Assembly (NCBI RefSeq): GCF_009711045.1
Contig: NZ_WMJX01000023.1
Location: 1-46,376, forward strand
DNA length: 46,376 bases
Direction: 5' to 3'
Source: Myroides albus
GTDB taxonomy: Bacteria > Bacteroidota > Bacteroidia > Flavobacteriales > Flavobacteriaceae
The translations under genes and the position numbers were made by a program. The notes below the pieces were generated by a model that worked only from the letters and a program-made list of their open reading frames with translations, made no database searches and was not told where the DNA came from. This document shows positions 26,678-35,485 of this stretch, in pieces; position 1 is the stretch's first letter; each line of letters opens with the position of its first letter.

Positions 26678-27079
26678 TTAATTCTTTTTTATTTTAGAAA
26701 TTTCTCTCACTAAAATATAGCGTATGGATGAACCATCTGCAGGGGGATTAGCTACAGTTTCTCTTTTAATTTCTAAACTATATTCATACCCTGGCTCATA
26801 AGTAAAACCTTCTATTGGATCGTACATCAATTCCCACGGCATATCCTCCGTTTCTCTAACCAAAAGGCACTTCATCTCAGCTACACCTGCACAATCTGCT
26901 TTTTCACTTGCGATAAATAATGTAACAATATCTTCTAACTCATCTGTAGTCAATTCTTCTTGCACAAGAGTTTCTTCGATTAAATCTTCAGCAACTTTAG
27001 CTTCATTTTTATGTTCTGTCTTACAACTTGCAAAAAAAACAGAAGCAGTGGCTATTACTCCTACTATAACTTTATTCAT
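26678..27079 (-). CDS. hypothetical lipoprotein
   Basis: A 133-aa protein with a lipoprotein signal (FFASC, Cys19), an acidic linker (EDLIEETLVQEELTTDELEDIV) and a C-terminal domain with GFTYEPGYEYSLEIKRETVANPPADGSSIRYILVREISK. The phrase GYEYxLxIKRxxVxNPPADxSSxxYxL resembles the DUF4377 domain found in envelope proteins of Bacteroidota and HslJ-like proteins. The two cysteines between residues 58 and 70 (KADCAGVAEMKCLLV) also match that domain. Function unknown. The GNAT gene starts two bases after its stop. Confidence 0.72.
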   Translation of the reverse strand: MNKVIVGVIATASVFFASCKTEHKNEAKVAEDLIEETLVQEELTTDELEDIVTLFIASEKADCAGVAEMKCLLVRETEDMPWELMYDPIEGFTYEPGYEYSLEIKRETVANPPADGSSIRYILVREISKIKKN

Positions 27080-27108
27080 TCTTTATTACTTCTAAAATTT
27101 AAACCTCG

Positions 27109-27139
27109 TAAAAATACACAAACTATAAAGTAGAACAAA
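27109..27139 (-). promoter_or_regulatory. promoter of the lipoprotein-GNAT pair
   Basis: On the minus strand TTTG (27136-27139), a 19-base spacer and TATTTTTA (27109-27116), one mismatch to TAnnTTTG, 30 bases upstream of the lipoprotein start. Confidence 0.4.
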
Positions 27140-27156
27140 ACAGCTAACGCATAAAA

Positions 27157-27189
27157 AAAGGCTTATTTCCAAAAAAGAAATAAGCCTTT
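27157..27189 (-). terminator. terminator of the 63-aa protein gene
   Basis: 13-base perfect stem AAAGGCTTATTTC / GAAATAAGCCTTT just after the stop on the minus strand. Confidence 0.8.
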
Positions 27190-27194
27190 CCAAA

Positions 27195-27386
27195 CTATAA
27201 ACTAAATTCAATTGATTCCTTCAACTCTGGTTTCATCTCGACATACTCTCCTACCCATTGATGTAATCTTTCTAAATCATAAGGCAATAACGTCGTTGTT
27301 GCCTTTTTTAACTCCTTATTAAATAGGGTTGAATCAAAACTCACATTGTGTAATACTGTTTTGACATAATTCAACTCAACTTCCAT
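27195..27386 (-). CDS. small conserved hypothetical protein (63 aa)
   Basis: A soluble 63-aa acidic protein starting MEVELNYVKTVLHNVSFDSTLFNKELKKATTTLLPYD. It resembles a short protein conserved in Flavobacteriia whose role is unknown; the resemblance is from memory. Support for being real: its own -7 box upstream, a tight terminator directly after the stop, and a sensible ATG start. No motif points to an activity. Confidence 0.7.
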   Translation of the reverse strand: MEVELNYVKTVLHNVSFDSTLFNKELKKATTTLLPYDLERLHQWVGEYVEMKPELKESIEFSL

Positions 27387-27417
27387 AACTACTTTTATTT
27401 AAAAAACTATAACATGA

Positions 27418-27425
27418 CAAATATA
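27418..27425 (-). promoter_or_regulatory. -7 promoter box TATATTTG of the 63-aa gene
   Basis: Exact TAnnTTTG match on the minus strand, 32 bases before the start codon. Confidence 0.45.
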
Positions 27426-27674
27426 TACACATTAACATATTAAATCAATAAATAAAAATTAAAAAGTTAAATATTGCGATTTTTATAAATCAATTTCACT
27501 ATTATAACATATAATACACTATATATTAACTATCACGTAAATTCTATACATGAATACACACATTTAAAACTCTTTTGTCTACGTCATAAAATGACGATAG
27601 CAAAGCATCTTAGAATATCATCTAATAAAAGACCGTTTGCAAGGCAAGTTTCCAAAAGAATTTGTTGCATAAAA

Positions 27675-27703
27675 AAAGGTAGATTCGATTAAAACCTACC
27701 TTT
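27675..27703 (-). terminator. terminator of the DUF4920-cytochrome-mnmD operon
   Basis: 8-base stem AAAGGTAG / CTACCTTT with a 13-base loop, followed by A/T-rich sequence on the minus strand, 41 bases after the mnmD stop. Confidence 0.6.
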
Positions 27704-27744
27704 CTACTGAAGACTCAACGTCTCTATACCTTCTTTAATATTCT

Positions 27745-28410
27745 TTATCGCTTATAGGCAATTACCATTTCTCTCTTACCTGGTGGACCAGGTACTTTCT
27801 CAATCTCAAACCCAACTTTCTTCATTGTTCGATTAATAACTCCCCTACAAGCATAAGTCGTCAATACACCTCCTATTTTAAGACAAGCATACATTTTTGC
27901 AAAAATTTCTTCGGACCACAGATCTGGTTGATAAGGATAGCCAAATGCATCAAAGTAAATGAGATCATATCTATTGCTTTCAAGTTCTTGAAGTTCGAAT
28001 TTATTAAGCATTTTAAACAACGTGAAATCAGGAGTAATAATCTGCTCAATATCCCAAGATACCTCATGAAGCTTTCGATAAACAACTTTATCTTCTGCTT
28101 GTTCTGCTAAAGAAAAGTAATTCAACGCCTCCAATTCTGTATCGGAAACTGGAAAAGCCTCAATAGTATGGTAAGCAACCTTTGCTTTGCCTTTCGCTTC
28201 TAAATAAGTCAAATAAGCATTTAACCCAGTACCAAATCCCATTTCTAAAATAGCAACCTGCTCCTTATCTATTACTTTTTGTAATCCGTGCTTTATATAG
28301 ACGTGCTTTGCTTCCTGTACTGCTCCGTATATAGAGTGATAAGTTTCACCCCAATCTTCCATCTGGATTGAAGTTGAACCATCCTCTGTTGTTATAACTT
28401 TTCGCTTCAT
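27745..28410 (-). CDS. mnmD: tRNA 5-methylaminomethyl-2-thiouridine methyltransferase MnmD
   Basis: A 221-aa SAM-dependent methyltransferase that completes the wobble-uridine modification mnm5s2U34 in tRNA. It corresponds to the N-terminal half of MnmC without the FAD oxidase half. Motif I is ILEMGFGTGLNAYLTYLEA, and DLIYFDAFGYPYQPDLWSEEIF is the conserved DAFxPxxxPxLW block. The C terminus has TYACRGVINRTMKKVGFEIEKVPGPPGKREM, which matches the family's end. Its ATG overlaps the stop of the upstream cytochrome-like gene (ATGA), so it is translationally coupled. Confidence 0.9.
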   Translation of the reverse strand: MKRKVITTEDGSTSIQMEDWGETYHSIYGAVQEAKHVYIKHGLQKVIDKEQVAILEMGFGTGLNAYLTYLEAKGKAKVAYHTIEAFPVSDTELEALNYFSLAEQAEDKVVYRKLHEVSWDIEQIITPDFTLFKMLNKFELQELESNRYDLIYFDAFGYPYQPDLWSEEIFAKMYACLKIGGVLTTYACRGVINRTMKKVGFEIEKVPGPPGKREMVIAYKR

Positions 28411-28868
28411 TTAATCAATAACTTTTGAATACGCGGAATAGGTCCTCCACATTTCTTCTTGTGACAAGTTAAACAAGAGTTAACAACTGCATTAAAGTTT
28501 TCAACAGCATTGGCTCTGTTACTTTGAAATAATACACGTTCCAATTTTAAAAACTGTTCTGCTTGTTCTATAAAAAAGAAATCCTTGTCAGTGGGGTCAG
28601 TAAGCTCGGCTGTTAGTAAATCATTGTGTAGTTCGGGAAAATCACCCAAATCCAATGAATCTCCACCTTCTTTTATAATTTGCTTCACTTGATTCATTTG
28701 TCCATACATCTGCTCCATTAAGGCCGCCATAGGAGATAAATTATACATCTCAAATTTAGTTTTCTCTACTGAAGCTTGCTTTGATGGGCCGTTTTCTACT
28801 TCCTTTTTGTCATTACAACTAATCAAAAGTAGCATAAAACACAAAAAAGATAAATACTTATTCCACAT
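28407..28868 (-). CDS. lipoprotein with a C-type heme motif
   Basis: A 153-aa lipoprotein (lipobox LLIS-C18). A helical region, LSPMAALMEQMYGQMNQVKQIIKEG, and a second helix with FNAVVNSC lead to one heme-binding motif CLTCHKKKCGG (Cys132, Cys135, His136). The helix order and C-terminal CxxCH recall cytochrome c'-like four-helix proteins. A partner methionine or histidine ligand is not obvious. It overlaps both neighbours: its ATG lies inside the last codons of the DUF4920 gene and its stop overlaps the mnmD ATG. The start is ATG 28868; an earlier frame start at 28898 would lack a signal sequence at the end. Confidence 0.78.
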   Translation of the reverse strand: MWNKYLSFLCFMLLLISCNDKKEVENGPSKQASVEKTKFEMYNLSPMAALMEQMYGQMNQVKQIIKEGGDSLDLGDFPELHNDLLTAELTDPTDKDFFFIEQAEQFLKLERVLFQSNRANAVENFNAVVNSCLTCHKKKCGGPIPRIQKLLIK

Positions 28869-29382
28869 TTGGCTTCTCGTTTTTAATAGCAATACCATCA
28901 GCTAAAAAGCCATAAGTAATTTTAGGTTCCACGATCTTTGCAATATCTTCTTCCGTTTTTCCAGCATCCTTTGCATAGTGTTTTAACTCGTCAACAGATA
29001 TAATCGAAACAAAAGCTTTTCCATTCACAACAACTTCATGTCCACTTGCATTCATTGGAGCAAAGAACCCATAATCTTTAAACTTGACGAAGCTCTTTTT
29101 ATCATGACCCAGGTCAAGGCTAATCCAACATCCTTTTTTCTGACAAACTTCATTAATATTAGAAGCAAACTTCACCTGAACTGTATCGCCTTTCTGCATT
29201 GTTTGATATTGAGAATAAATGTATTCTTTATCTTTCAACTCATCAGTAAGAGCAAACTTTTCTCCAAAAAAGGCAAAGTCATTTTCGTTTAAAACAACTG
29301 CTGTTTCAGGTGTTTCAACTTTTCCCTTACACGCCGTAAAAACAGTTGCACCAATTAAAACTAAAAAAGCTAATTTTTTCAT
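28858..29382 (-). CDS. DUF4920 domain-containing lipoprotein
   Basis: A 174-aa lipoprotein (lipobox FTAC, Cys18). The DUF4920 domain spans the rest, with FGEKFALTDELKDKEY, the hallmark CQKKGCWISLDLG, VKFKDYGFFAPMNASGHEVVVNGKAFVSIISVDELKHYAKDAGK and a final KITYGFLADGIAIK. The function is unknown; the CxxxGCW cysteine pair suggests metal or redox binding in the periplasm. First gene of a three-gene overlapping operon with the heme lipoprotein and mnmD. Confidence 0.88.
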   Translation of the reverse strand: MKKLAFLVLIGATVFTACKGKVETPETAVVLNENDFAFFGEKFALTDELKDKEYIYSQYQTMQKGDTVQVKFASNINEVCQKKGCWISLDLGHDKKSFVKFKDYGFFAPMNASGHEVVVNGKAFVSIISVDELKHYAKDAGKTEEDIAKIVEPKITYGFLADGIAIKNEKPNVE

Positions 29383-29411
29383 ATTTTATACCTTATTAAA
29401 TAGACATAAGA

Positions 29412-29444
29412 CAAAAGTACTTCAAAAAAATAAATTAAAAACAA
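29412..29444 (-). promoter_or_regulatory. promoter of the DUF4920 operon
   Basis: Minus-strand TTG (29442-29444), 22-base spacer and TACTTTTG (29412-29419), 30 bases before the DUF4920 ATG. Confidence 0.5.
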
Positions 29445-29568
29445 TTCAATACGCTACACAAAACTCACATATTATTATAATTTCAGTAAATAATTCTAAT
29501 TAAACAATAATTACTACATCATTTTAGATAAAGTTCAACAAGACACGAATAATCCTTTATATTTTTGA

Positions 29569-29576
29569 TAAATTTG
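29569..29576 (+). promoter_or_regulatory. candidate -7 box TAAATTTG of ilvE
   Basis: Exact TAnnTTTG match, 69 bases before the ATG; an alternative TATTTTTG lies at 29560-29567. Confidence 0.4.
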
Positions 29577-29645
29577 CAATGTCTTGCTTATTTTTATAAA
29601 TTGCATGACATAACCAGAAATAGACAATCGTAAAACATTAAAATA

Positions 29646-30719
29646 ATGAGTTTAGAAACAACTGCTGGCATTTCTATCCAAAAAGTAGAAAAGTCTAAAA
29701 TAGGTTCAATCGACTTTGAAAACGTAAAATTCGGTTCAGTATTCACAGACCACATGTTAGTTTGCCACTACAAAGATGGTAAATGGGGACAAGTAGAAAT
29801 CAAACCTTATGGACCAATGTCATTTGAGCCATCAGTTAATGTATTCCACTATGGACAAGCTATCTTTGAAGGAATGAAAGCTTACAAAGATGAAAATGAT
29901 AAAGTTTGGTTATTTAGACCAAGAGAAAACTGGGCTCGTTTTAACAAATCAGCAGAGCGTTTAGCAATGCCTCAAATTGATGAAGCTCGTTTTGTTGATG
30001 GATTGAAAGCTTTATTGCAATTAGATCAAGAATGGGTAAGAAAAGGAGAAGGAAATGCTCTTTATATTCGTCCTTTTATGATAGGAACACACCCAGGTGT
30101 AGTAGCAGGACCATCTTCAGAATTTATGTTCTGTATCATCCTTTCGCCTGCACGTACATATTATTCAGGTAAAGTAAAAGTTCAAATCGCTGAACACTAT
30201 AGCCGTGCTGCAAATGGTGGAGTAGGATCAACAAAATGCTCTGGAAACTATGCTGGACAATTCTACCCAACAAAATTGGCTCAAGAAGCAGGGTACCAAC
30301 AAGTTATTTGGACAGATGACACTACACATACAAAATTAGAAGAAGCTGGTACTATGAACGTATTCTTCAGAATTGGAGATACTTTAATCACAGCTCCTAC
30401 TAGTGAAAGAATCTTGGATGGTGTGACTAGAAAAAGTTTAATTGCTATTGCTGAAAGCAAAGGAATTAAAGTTGAAGTGAAGTCAATTGTAGTTCAAGAC
30501 TTATTAGATGCTCAAGCAAAAGGAGAATTAAAAGAAATTTTTGGAGCTGGAACAGCTGTAACTGTTGGTCAAATTGAAGGATTTGCTTACCAAGACAAAT
30601 ACTACCAATTACCAGAAATTGCAAATGAAAATTCTTATGCTATTCAATTAAAAACAGCATTACAAGGAATTCAACAAAAACACATTGAGGATACATTTGG
30701 ATGGACTGAAACTATCTAA
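29646..30719 (+). CDS. ilvE: branched-chain-amino-acid aminotransferase
   Basis: A 357-aa fold-type IV PLP aminotransferase that exchanges amino groups between glutamate and the keto acids of leucine, isoleucine and valine, in both synthesis and breakdown. The PLP lysine is Lys197 in GGVGSTKCSGNYAGQF. Other blocks: FHYGQAIFEGMKAY, RPRENWARFNKSAERLAMP, YIRPFMIGTHPGVVAGPSSEF and EEAGTMNVFFR. This is the class II (eukaryote-like) length. Single gene, strong promoter region and terminator. The Arg/Lys-rich neighbours are unrelated. Confidence 0.95.
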   Translation: MSLETTAGISIQKVEKSKIGSIDFENVKFGSVFTDHMLVCHYKDGKWGQVEIKPYGPMSFEPSVNVFHYGQAIFEGMKAYKDENDKVWLFRPRENWARFNKSAERLAMPQIDEARFVDGLKALLQLDQEWVRKGEGNALYIRPFMIGTHPGVVAGPSSEFMFCIILSPARTYYSGKVKVQIAEHYSRAANGGVGSTKCSGNYAGQFYPTKLAQEAGYQQVIWTDDTTHTKLEEAGTMNVFFRIGDTLITAPTSERILDGVTRKSLIAIAESKGIKVEVKSIVVQDLLDAQAKGELKEIFGAGTAVTVGQIEGFAYQDKYYQLPEIANENSYAIQLKTALQGIQQKHIEDTFGWTETI

Positions 30720-30744
30720 TTTTTCTCAATAAATACAGTATTTT

Positions 30745-30770
30745 AAAACGGCAGAACTTTCTGCCGTTTT
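30745..30770 (+). terminator. terminator of ilvE
   Basis: 10-base perfect stem AAAACGGCAG / CTGCCGTTTT, then a T-run. Confidence 0.85.
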
Positions 30771-30797
30771 TTATATCTAATATTACATGCTTTTCCC

Positions 30798-30805
30798 TAT
30801 TTTTG
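30798..30805 (+). promoter_or_regulatory. -7 box TATTTTTG of the 61-aa membrane protein gene
   Basis: Exact TAnnTTTG match ending 15 bases before the ATG at 30821. Confidence 0.45.
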
Positions 30806-30820
30806 TAAAAATTACTAATT

Positions 30821-31006
30821 ATGTTTACTGAAGGTCAAATTAAATTCGCAATCTTTTTCATTGTAACCTTTGCCATTGTTTTAATCATTGTCTATCGCAA
30901 AGATCTAAAACTGCATAAAGTTTATTATAAGAATAGATTATGGGTACTACTTGCTTTTTTTGCTTTTATAGGCTCATTATTCTTACTTAAAAACGTATTA
31001 AAATAA
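30821..31006 (+). CDS. small membrane protein (61 aa)
   Basis: Two predicted transmembrane helices (residues about 8-26 and 42-57) joined by a basic, tyrosine-rich loop (YRKDLKLHKVYYKNR). Similar short proteins occur in Flavobacteriia without assigned function. It has its own -7 box, and the SRPBCC gene begins 27 bases after its stop, so the two are probably co-transcribed. Confidence 0.7.
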   Translation: MFTEGQIKFAIFFIVTFAIVLIIVYRKDLKLHKVYYKNRLWVLLAFFAFIGSLFLLKNVLK

Positions 31007-31033
31007 AATCAATGCTTTTTAAATGAAACAGTC

Positions 31034-32035
31034 ATGAAAATATTCAAATACTTCTTATTGTTAATCTTACTTGGTGCAATTTCACTTACAGTATTTATTT
31101 TAACTCAAAGTCCTACTTTCAAAGTAGAACAAAAGTTTACTGTAGATGCCCCCAAAGAAGTAGTATATGAATATATAGAAAATTTAGATTTATGGTCTGA
31201 CTGGATTGACATTCAAAAACAAGGTAATGGTATATATGATATATCTATTGACAATATTGGAAGTTTCCCTATCAAAGAAGAATATAAACATCCCTATGAC
31301 AGTTTGTCCCAAGATATTTTATACGATGATAAAATTTCCAATATCTTTTGGTCATTTAAAAACAACAAGAATAAAACAGATATTAATTTTACCTTTCAAG
31401 GTCGTCTGGATTTAAAGACAAAATTAATTACTTTCTTTCAAGGAAACCCAAATCAAGTTGTTTCTTCTTCTATTGAAAAGAACATAAATAATCTCATTGT
31501 TTACTTTTTGAAACAATACAAAGATTACAAAATCGAAGTAAGAGGTAAAAAAAGGATTAAGAACACTAATTATATATCTTTCTATAAAGAATCTACTTTA
31601 GGAACACTAAATATTGATATCAATAAGGCTTATACTAATATTAAGCATTTTTTAGACCAAAACAACATTGAAGTTGTAGATAAACCATTCTTAATATTAC
31701 AAAAAGACATCAACAGAGATCACCTGACTTACGAATTTGCTATTCCCATTAAAGAAACGTTATTCCTGACAGAGAATGATCTTTTTAAATTTGGAGTTCT
31801 TCAATCTCAAGACTACTTTGATACGAGTTTAGAAGGGTATTATTCACACTTAGGAGAAGTATTTCTCAAAACTAATGTGGAATTAAACAAACTCGACTAC
31901 AACAGAGATCGTTCTAAAAACTTAATTATCTTCTTAGAAAATTCAGTTATTGATACGCGTTTCCCTGCTCAATGGAAAACAGTTATTAAAACACCTGTTG
32001 TTAAAGCTCCTGAAAATATTAATACGGCTTATTAA
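31034..32035 (+). CDS. membrane-anchored SRPBCC domain protein
   Basis: A 333-aa protein. An N-terminal membrane helix (about 5-24) is followed by an SRPBCC/START-like domain (FKVEQKFTVDAPKEVVYEYIENLDLWSDWIDI, about residues 30-170). The C-terminal region (about 175-333) resembles a GyrI-like effector-binding fold (YISFYKESTLGTLNIDINKAYTNIKHFL ... YEFAIPI). This SRPBCC plus GyrI-like layout is seen in Bacteroidota proteins of unknown role; a hydrophobic ligand is plausible but not shown. A shared terminator separates it from kdsB. Confidence 0.78.
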   Translation: MKIFKYFLLLILLGAISLTVFILTQSPTFKVEQKFTVDAPKEVVYEYIENLDLWSDWIDIQKQGNGIYDISIDNIGSFPIKEEYKHPYDSLSQDILYDDKISNIFWSFKNNKNKTDINFTFQGRLDLKTKLITFFQGNPNQVVSSSIEKNINNLIVYFLKQYKDYKIEVRGKKRIKNTNYISFYKESTLGTLNIDINKAYTNIKHFLDQNNIEVVDKPFLILQKDINRDHLTYEFAIPIKETLFLTENDLFKFGVLQSQDYFDTSLEGYYSHLGEVFLKTNVELNKLDYNRDRSKNLIIFLENSVIDTRFPAQWKTVIKTPVVKAPENINTAY

Positions 32036-32050
32036 AACAAAGTATATCAT

Positions 32051-32092
32051 ACAAAAAGGGATAGTTATAAAAAAATAACTATCCCTTTTTGT
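32051..32092. terminator. bidirectional terminator between the SRPBCC gene and kdsB
   Basis: Perfect 18-base stem ACAAAAAGGGATAGTTAT / ATAACTATCCCTTTTTGT with a 6-base loop between convergent genes. Confidence 0.88.
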
Positions 32093-32111
32093 CTATTCTT
32101 CCTATCGTTGC

Positions 32112-32861
32112 TTAATATCCTAAACTTGGATTATCTTTCAACATTTTTATAGCTTTTTCTAAATCTTCAAAAGTATCAATTCCAATTCCAACGTGATTTG
32201 TCTTAGCCATTTTGATGCGTTTACCATACTCTAAATAACGCAATTGCTCTAATTTTTCAGAGGCTTCTAAGAACTTCATTGGCAAAGTAGTAAACTCAAG
32301 CAAAGCTTGTTTTCTAAAGGCGTAAATCCCGATATGTTGATAATATTGTACACCCGCATTCTTTTCTCTTGGATATGGAATTACAGATCTTGAGAAATAA
32401 AGGGCTGTATTAGATTCATCTACGACCACTTTGACGTTATTTGGGTTCTCTATTACCTGCCAGTCATCAATTGGAGTCATTAAAGAAGCTAAATCGACTT
32501 GTTTCTGCTTGTCTTCTTTAAAAATAGCAATCAAACTCTCTAAATTGCTTTTATTGATAAAGGGTTCGTCTCCTTGTACATTGATGATAATATCTGCATC
32601 AATATCCTTTACAGCTTCGGCTATTCGATCACTACCACTCTCATGCTGCTTGATACTCATAACAGCCTTTCCCCCATTATTAACTATCTCATTATAAATA
32701 AGCTCTGAATCTGTTGCAACAAAAACATCATCAAACAAATTAGTGTGTATTGTTGCTTCATATGTTCTTCTAATCACTGTTTTCCCACACAAATCTTGCA
32801 TCAATTTGGCCGGGAAACGCGTTGAAGCATATCTTGCTGGAATTACGGCTATAATTTTCAT
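32112..32861 (-). CDS. kdsB: 3-deoxy-manno-octulosonate cytidylyltransferase
   Basis: A 249-aa cytosolic enzyme that activates KDO with CTP to CMP-KDO for the LPS inner core. Nucleotide-binding opening [31 protein letters not shown], the [12 protein letters not shown] block, [10 protein letters not shown] (metal and CMP contacts), [29 protein letters not shown] and [13 protein letters not shown] are all present. The length is normal. A -7 box lies 23 bases upstream. It is separated by about 190 bases from the helicase gene upstream. Confidence 0.95.
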   Translation of the reverse strand: MKIIAVIPARYASTRFPAKLMQDLCGKTVIRRTYEATIHTNLFDDVFVATDSELIYNEIVNNGGKAVMSIKQHESGSDRIAEAVKDIDADIIINVQGDEPFINKSNLESLIAIFKEDKQKQVDLASLMTPIDDWQVIENPNNVKVVVDESNTALYFSRSVIPYPREKNAGVQYYQHIGIYAFRKQALLEFTTLPMKFLEASEKLEQLRYLEYGKRIKMAKTNHVGIGIDTFEDLEKAIKMLKDNPSLGY

Positions 32862-32884
32862 TTCTATTATTCTTGTTTACCTTC

Positions 32885-32892
32885 CAAAGGTA
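32885..32892 (-). promoter_or_regulatory. -7 box TACCTTTG of kdsB
   Basis: Exact TAnnTTTG match on the minus strand, 24 bases before the kdsB ATG. Confidence 0.5.
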
Positions 32893-33052
32893 AGAAAAAG
32901 CACCTCATTAAAATTCATTGAAATAACTATATAAGCAATTTTTTATCAATTGTAGAATTTGTAAAACTGATCACTTACTATAAGTACTGTTTAGAATATT
33001 TATTGCCTGTATTTTCAATTACCTATAGAAGTTCAAAAGATTACACAAAGAA

Positions 33053-34486
33053 CTATTCTCCTATGAAGAACTCATCCTTAAACCCTATTAAATACAATTT
33101 ATCCTTTGCACGAGTCATAGCTGTATATAGCCAACGAATATACTCTGGTGAGATTCCATCTGGCAAATAGGGCTGTTCTATAAAAACAGTTTCCCATTGA
33201 CCACCTTGTGACTTATGGCAAGTGATAGCATAGGAAAACTTTACCTGTAATGCATTGAAATACTCGTTTTCCTTTACCTTCTGAACCATTTTATACTTAG
33301 AAATTTCATCTTGATAGTCTAACATTACTTGCTGATAAAAGTAGTTTTGCTGTTCGTAAGTTAAGGCAGGAGATTCACTTGTTAAAGTATCTAACAAAAC
33401 GATCGTATCAAAACTCTTCATATCAGGATAATCAATCATTCGTACGCGAACATTGGCAAACCTAAACCCATATAGTTCTATCGTCTTATATATTTCGAGC
33501 ACTTCAATAATATCTCCATTGGCTATAAAATCTGTTATCGTTGAATCCTTTAGCCAATAATAATTATTCTTAACAACCATGAGCAAATCACCACTGGAAA
33601 TTTCACTTTCTTTATCCAAAATCCGAGCTCTTATCTGTTGATTATAGGCATTTGCACGCTTATTAGATCTCACAATAAAAGCAGTTTCTTCTGGCCCACT
33701 ATTTGAATACGAGGAATAAATAGCATCTTGAATATCGTAACCATCGACTAATCTAACGATATCTTTAAAGCCTTTTACATCAAACTGAAAAGTATCAAAA
33801 AAAGCAGTATCTAATAGTGATCGCAACTCTGTAGCATTATACAAAATACCTGAATCCTCCTCTTGACGCATTACTTCATCTAATTCAATATACTGTACAT
33901 CCATATTAAACTGAAACCCCAATTGATCGATATCCAAAGCAGGACTTACTTGCATGTTCACTGGGGGCAACTGAGCGGAATCTCCAATGAGAATCAACTT
34001 ACAGTTTATACCTGAATACACATAATAGATTAAATCATCCAAGAGAGAACCATGAGGATACATATTACTATCAGAAGCGCTCATATCTCCAATCATAGAG
34101 GCTTCATCAACAATAAATATGGTGTTTTTGTGTCGATTATTTCGCATGGTGTATCTCATACCGCCACCGCTATTACTTGGCTTTGGGTAGTAGATGTGCT
34201 TGTGAATAGTAAAGGCTGGTCTTTGCGAATAGTTGCTTATTACCTTAGCAGCCCTACCAGTTGGTGCAAGCATCACCGCAAACTTATTGATCATCTTGAG
34301 CTCATTTACTACACTTGACAATAAAGTAGTCTTACCTGTCCCAGCATACCCTTTCAAGACAAACAATTGATCATCTTTGTCATTTGTAACAAACTCAGCT
34401 ATCTTTTGCAAAAAGACATCTTGTTTTAAGGTTAATTCATAAGGAAATCTATCGCGAAGCAGTCGGTAAAACTGTTGTCCAATCAT
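33053..34486 (-). CDS. RecD-like superfamily 1 DNA helicase
   Basis: A 477-aa ATP-dependent helicase. Walker A is KGYAGTGKTTLL (about residue 46). Walker B is in the segment NTIFIVDEASMIGD, motif III is LILIGDSAQLPPV, and a UvrD_C_2 C-terminal motif, FSYAITCHKSQGGQWETVFIEQ, is followed by RWLYTAMTRAKDKLYLIG. This layout fits the short RecD/Dda-type helicases common in Bacteroidota; there are no RecB or RecC partners beside it, so it probably acts in replication or recombination on its own. Confidence 0.85.
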   Translation of the reverse strand: MIGQQFYRLLRDRFPYELTLKQDVFLQKIAEFVTNDKDDQLFVLKGYAGTGKTTLLSSVVNELKMINKFAVMLAPTGRAAKVISNYSQRPAFTIHKHIYYPKPSNSGGGMRYTMRNNRHKNTIFIVDEASMIGDMSASDSNMYPHGSLLDDLIYYVYSGINCKLILIGDSAQLPPVNMQVSPALDIDQLGFQFNMDVQYIELDEVMRQEEDSGILYNATELRSLLDTAFFDTFQFDVKGFKDIVRLVDGYDIQDAIYSSYSNSGPEETAFIVRSNKRANAYNQQIRARILDKESEISSGDLLMVVKNNYYWLKDSTITDFIANGDIIEVLEIYKTIELYGFRFANVRVRMIDYPDMKSFDTIVLLDTLTSESPALTYEQQNYFYQQVMLDYQDEISKYKMVQKVKENEYFNALQVKFSYAITCHKSQGGQWETVFIEQPYLPDGISPEYIRWLYTAMTRAKDKLYLIGFKDEFFIGE

Positions 34487-34652
34487 AGTTAAAGCTTTTT
34501 CTGTATTGCCTGTAAAGATACCATGCTTTTTAGGGACAAACTAAATTTCACCTAAAAAACTCCATAGCAAGAGCTATAATGTACTTTAAAACATTCAAAT
34601 AAAGTAAGCCTTCAAATTTGTAAAGTATAAACCTCATTTCATCTTAAATGCT

Positions 34653-34660
34653 TAAATTTG
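34653..34660 (+). promoter_or_regulatory. -7 box TAAATTTG of the DUF3822-rsmD operon
   Basis: Exact TAnnTTTG match, 33 bases before the DUF3822 gene ATG. Confidence 0.45.
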
Positions 34661-34693
34661 CTTTTTTATAATCATACATCATAATCAATCGCG

Positions 34694-35485
34694 ATGGCAA
34701 GAAATAATCAGAAATTAGTGATACAAGCTTCTTTAAACAAATTTTCATTTGTTATTAAGAATCTATTATCTCATGAGATTACTTATTTTGCTTCTGAAGC
34801 AATTACCCATAAGAAAAGCTTTGAAGAGCAACTTGAACGCTTTTTTGAGAAGTATGATCAATTATCAGAAAAATACGACGAAGTACTTGTTCTTCACGAC
34901 AGTACTCTCAACACCTTTGTACCTAAATCGCTATTTAAAGAAGAATTGATGGGTGCCTATCTACAGTACAATACCAAAGTATTCACCACAGACTTCTTTG
35001 CATTTGATGAAGTGAGTAATTACGATTTTAACAACGTATATATTCCCTTTATCGATCTGAATAACTTCTTATTAGACAAATATGGTACATTTACATATCA
35101 AAATATAAATACAGGACTTGTTCAACTTTTACTACCTAAAAGTAAAAAGGAAACAACGACCGCTGTTTATACATATTTAAAAAAGGATCGCTTCGAAATT
35201 GTCGTTGCCAAAAACAACAAACTACTGTTGTTTAACTCTTTTCAGTACAATAGCCCTGAAGATTTTATTTACTACGTTTTATTTACCTATGAACAATTGA
35301 ATCTTGATCCAAATCTAATTCCTATTTACTTGCTTGGAAGAGTCGATCAAGACGATCATGTATACCAGCAAGCTTATACTTTCATCAAAGAAGTCCACGT
35401 GATAAATGAACACGCATTTATTGCAGAAGGCCTACTTCTACATTATCAAGTACCTAAACAACATTATATATTATTCCATTCATGA
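34694..35485 (+). CDS. DUF3822 family protein
   Basis: A 263-aa soluble protein of unknown function. The order of beta-strands and the phrases LVIQASLNKFSFVIKN, VLVLHDSTLNTFVPKSLF, VYIPFIDLNNFLLDKYG and FEIVVAKNNKLLLFNSFQYNSPEDFIYYVLFTYEQLNLDP match DUF3822, which is restricted to Bacteroidota and has an actin-like or ASKHA-type look. The last codons overlap the ATG of rsmD (ATGA), a linkage I recall as common in Flavobacteriia, and it hints at a shared ribosome- or translation-related role (inference). Confidence 0.85.
   Translation: MARNNQKLVIQASLNKFSFVIKNLLSHEITYFASEAITHKKSFEEQLERFFEKYDQLSEKYDEVLVLHDSTLNTFVPKSLFKEELMGAYLQYNTKVFTTDFFAFDEVSNYDFNNVYIPFIDLNNFLLDKYGTFTYQNINTGLVQLLLPKSKKETTTAVYTYLKKDRFEIVVAKNNKLLLFNSFQYNSPEDFIYYVLFTYEQLNLDPNLIPIYLLGRVDQDDHVYQQAYTFIKEVHVINEHAFIAEGLLLHYQVPKQHYILFHS

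Larger units (their letters stand above)
27387..27744. other. 360-base non-coding region between the 63-aa gene and mnmD
   Basis: Holds the promoter box of the 63-aa gene, a small dyad CGTCAT-AAA-ATGACG (27582-27596) and the mnmD-operon terminator. No coding potential seen. Confidence 0.55.

Noticed and set aside
27635..27675. Possible third relic of the dispersed repeat (TTTGCAAGGCAAGTTTCC)
   Set aside because: Only short, gapped similarity to the core of the repeat; not distinguishable from chance.
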